A stretch of DNA of 64,000 bases from an uncultured Nitrospira sp. (lineage in GTDB: Bacteria > Nitrospirota > Nitrospiria > Nitrospirales > Nitrospiraceae). The notes beneath the pieces are model-generated. The model was not told where the DNA came from. It saw only the letters and a list, made by a program, of their open reading frames with translations, and searched no databases. The position numbers were made by a program, and so were the translations under genes. Below, in pieces: positions 61,852 to 64,000 of the stretch; positions within the stretch are counted from its first letter, which is position 1; each line of letters starts with the position of its first letter. The stretch lies in assembly GCA_902500825.1 (NCBI GenBank), contig CABVRX010000002.1, forward strand, positions 210,453-274,452, read 5' to 3'.

Positions 61852-63708
61852 GTGCGCGACGGGAACGTAGGAGCTGCGACTCTGGTGGGCCGAAGCTTGA
61901 TTTCCGACGATATCAAGAATCGAATAAAAGACCGGATAGATATCGCGGATGTCGTCGGGCATCATGTCTCGCTGAAGAGGGCAGGACAGAACCTGGTGGG
62001 GTTGTGCCCGTTTCATCAGGAAAAGAGCCCTTCTTTCTCAGTCAGTCCTTCCAAACAAATGTTTTACTGCTTCGGTTGTAAGGCCGGGGGAGATGTCTTC
62101 GCCTTTCTGACCAAAATTACCGGGGCAACCTTCCCGGAAGTGCTGCGAGAGCTTGGAGACAAGGCGGGTATTGTGGTGGAAGAGTCGCCGGCGGAACGAG
62201 TGCAACGCGGGCAGACCCATCGCATTGAAGAAATCAACCGGACCTCGATGACGTGGTTTCAGGCCAATCTGCGCGATCTACAAATCGGCGCCACGGCTCG
62301 TGAGTATCTGAACAGACGAGGTATCCAACAATCGACCGTGGAGTCGTTCCAAATCGGAGTCTCGCCCTCAGAGTGGGATGGGCTGTTTAAATTCCTTTCT
62401 CGAAAAGGATTCTCTCACAGCGAGATCATGGCAGCCGGGCTTATAAGCCCGAGAACAAGCGGTAATGGGTACTATGACAAATTTCATGCACGGCTTATGT
62501 TCACGATTACTGACCTTCGCAAGCGCGTGGTCGGATTCGGCGGCCGCGTGTTGGGGGACGGCACGCCCAAGTATCTGAATTCTCCCGATACGGTTCTGTT
62601 TAAGAAGGGGCAGACGCTCTTCGCCTTCGATCAGGCCCGCGAAGCCATCGTCCGGACCAAGACGGTGATCGTCGTTGAAGGCTATTTCGATGCGATCGCG
62701 CTCCACCAGGTGGGGCTCACCCATACCGTTGCTACCCTTGGGACGGCCTTGACGGCTGAGCATATTCAGGCCCTGAGGCGGTTTGCCGACCAAGTCGTGT
62801 TGCTTTTTGATCCTGATGCGGCCGGGGTACGCGCGGCGTTGAGAGGATTGGATCTTTTCGTCAACAGCGGATTGGGGGTCAAAGTCGTCACCCTTCCGAT
62901 TGGTGAGGACCCTGATACGTTTGTGCGGAAGGAAGGCACCAGGGCGTTTGCCCAGCTGGAAGTGGCTGCTCCGAGTCTCTTAGACTATGCGCTGAACCAC
63001 ACGGTTAAGCAGGCCGACGACGGCTCGCTTGAAAGCCGCATCCGAAGCGTCGATGAGGTGCTGCGAATTCTGCAGAAGAGCGAGCATCCGATCGAGCGGC
63101 AGGAGCGCATCAAAATCGTGGCGGAGCGGTTGGGGATCAGCGAGGCTCGGCTGATCGAACGCTATCCGGCGCTTCTGGCCCAGCCGAAACGAGGCACGGA
63201 AGCGCCGCGCGCGCAGCCTACACAGGGGGTTCCGTTCAATGCCCTGTTCAAAGGGTTCCCCGAGGAGAGGGATCTCCTCTTATTGTTGTTGCACGGAAAA
63301 TTGTCGCCTGCCGATGTCCGGCGCCTGCGGCCGGAGTCCTTTGCCGTCGCACCCTGCCGCAAGCTTGTCGAGATCGCGCTCGCGCATCTTGATCGAGATG
63401 GACGCATCAGTCTCAGATCGGTCTTGGATGAGTCGGCGGACGATCCTGACTGTGGGAATCTGGCGACGGAATTGTCGATGCGCGAGGATCATTTCGATGA
63501 TGTGCAGGCGCACATTACGGACTGTTTGAATTGTCTGGACCGAAAGCGATCGGAACAGGCCCTGAGAGAGCTTATCGCCAGATTGAAAACAGCTGAGCGC
63601 CAAGGCCGTATAGATGAAGCGCGCCTGCTGAATATGCAGATCAATGAGGTACGGATGCGGAAAGCCGGCACGCCGACCGCCGGTGTGGTTTCATTGGTGA
63701 AGGAGTAG
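61852..63708 (+). CDS. dnaG: DNA primase
   Basis: 618 residues if GTG 61852 is used; the family core begins LISDDIKNRIKDRIDIADVV, so a start nearer TTG 61897 is also possible. N-terminal CHC2 zinc ribbon (CPFHQEKSPSF, FYCFGCKAGG), TOPRIM catalytic core (VVEGYFDAIAL, LLFDPDAAG) and a C-terminal helicase-interaction domain ending in TAGVVSLVKE. Makes RNA primers. rpoD follows after 2 bp, the macromolecular-synthesis arrangement. Confidence 0.97.
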   Translation: MRDGNVGAATLVGRSLISDDIKNRIKDRIDIADVVGHHVSLKRAGQNLVGLCPFHQEKSPSFSVSPSKQMFYCFGCKAGGDVFAFLTKITGATFPEVLRELGDKAGIVVEESPAERVQRGQTHRIEEINRTSMTWFQANLRDLQIGATAREYLNRRGIQQSTVESFQIGVSPSEWDGLFKFLSRKGFSHSEIMAAGLISPRTSGNGYYDKFHARLMFTITDLRKRVVGFGGRVLGDGTPKYLNSPDTVLFKKGQTLFAFDQAREAIVRTKTVIVVEGYFDAIALHQVGLTHTVATLGTALTAEHIQALRRFADQVVLLFDPDAAGVRAALRGLDLFVNSGLGVKVVTLPIGEDPDTFVRKEGTRAFAQLEVAAPSLLDYALNHTVKQADDGSLESRIRSVDEVLRILQKSEHPIERQERIKIVAERLGISEARLIERYPALLAQPKRGTEAPRAQPTQGVPFNALFKGFPEERDLLLLLLHGKLSPADVRRLRPESFAVAPCRKLVEIALAHLDRDGRISLRSVLDESADDPDCGNLATELSMREDHFDDVQAHITDCLNCLDRKRSEQALRELIARLKTAERQGRIDEARLLNMQINEVRMRKAGTPTAGVVSLVKE

Positions 63709-63710
63709 TC

Positions 63711-64000
63711 ATGCCGAAACAAGAGTTGCTCGGTGAGGTGAAAAAGCTGATCACAATCGGGAAGGAAAAGGGCTTTCTGACGTATGACGAGCTCAACAGC
63801 ACCTTGCCCGCTGAAGTGGTGTCTTCGGATCAGTTTGGCAGCATTATGGCGATGTTCGGTGAAATGGATATCGAAATTATCGAGGCCGGCGAGGGGGATC
63901 GGCTTCAGAAACGATCTGAAGGCGAAGTCGGCGAAGAAGCGGAAGACGTCGAATCGGATTCCGAGGAGGAGAACGAGAAGGCGATCGATCTGACGCCTGG
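63711..64000 (+). CDS. rpoD: RNA polymerase sigma factor RpoD, 5' part
   Basis: The first 96 codons reach the window edge. The start MPKQELLGEVKKLITIGKEK, GFLTYDELNSTLP and the IMAMFGEMDIEII block form sigma-70 region 1.1; an acidic linker follows (GEEAEDVESDSEEENEK), as in primary sigma factors. Two bases after dnaG. Confidence 0.93.
   Translation, partial: MPKQELLGEVKKLITIGKEKGFLTYDELNSTLPAEVVSSDQFGSIMAMFGEMDIEIIEAGEGDRLQKRSEGEVGEEAEDVESDSEEENEKAIDLTP

Overview
The window looks like a chromosomal segment of a Nitrospira-type bacterium (phylum Nitrospirota). The inference rests on gene content. There is a complete Gram-negative 20S proteasome locus whose ubiquitin-like tag is of the UBact type rather than Pup. 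There is a multi-subunit 2-oxoacid:ferredoxin oxidoreductase operon of the kind used in the reductive TCA cycle. There are also many exported or outer-membrane proteins (two OmpA-family proteins, several lipoproteins). No rRNA and no CRISPR array were found; one tRNA (Asn) is present.

Layout. 1-9.3 kb is accessory in character: an orphan response regulator, a membrane protein, a secreted SNase-like nuclease, an IS1595-family transposase, a HEPN-like ORF, a cluster of DnaA boxes, an OmpA protein, a PD-(D/E)XK-like nuclease, a ferredoxin and small exported proteins. 9.3-22 kb holds cell-envelope genes: a coiled-coil OmpA protein, a Sel1 repeat protein, a retropepsin-like protein, lipoproteins, and a coupled trio of a small membrane protein, a kinase-like/methyltransferase fusion and a membrane phosphatase/sulfatase. 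It also holds scars of IS5-like elements. 22-27 kb is a leftward run ending in a CHASE2/sigma-54 activator. 27.2-36.5 kb is a rightward run: HD protein, YjbQ, HtrA protease, proteasomal ATPase, Dop, UBact, PrcB, PrcA, PafA. 37-45.5 kb has a YheT hydrolase, an aldolase relic beside tRNA-Asn, the leftward oxidoreductase operon, and small conserved proteins. 45.6-64 kb is the housekeeping part: rho, rpmE, prfA, prmC, murA, hisG-hisD-hisB, then hisH, a lipoprotein, hisA, hisF, hisIE, a HIT protein, dnaG and the start of rpoD.

The histidine genes are split into two blocks by about 4.3 kb of decayed DNA (53.5-57.8 kb). This insert contains a frameshifted FlgO/CsgG-like gene with an in-frame A AAA AAC slippery heptamer, a frameshifted MntA/HepT toxin-antitoxin pair, an IS5-type transposase relic and an acyltransferase.

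How the genes work together: ATPase, Dop, UBact, PrcBA and PafA should form a complete tag-ligate-unfold-degrade route. The oxidoreductase feeds reduced ferredoxin chemistry of central carbon metabolism. prfA-prmC form a release-factor/modifier pair, and the his genes together cover most of histidine synthesis. All functional assignments come from reading motifs by eye; no searches were run.
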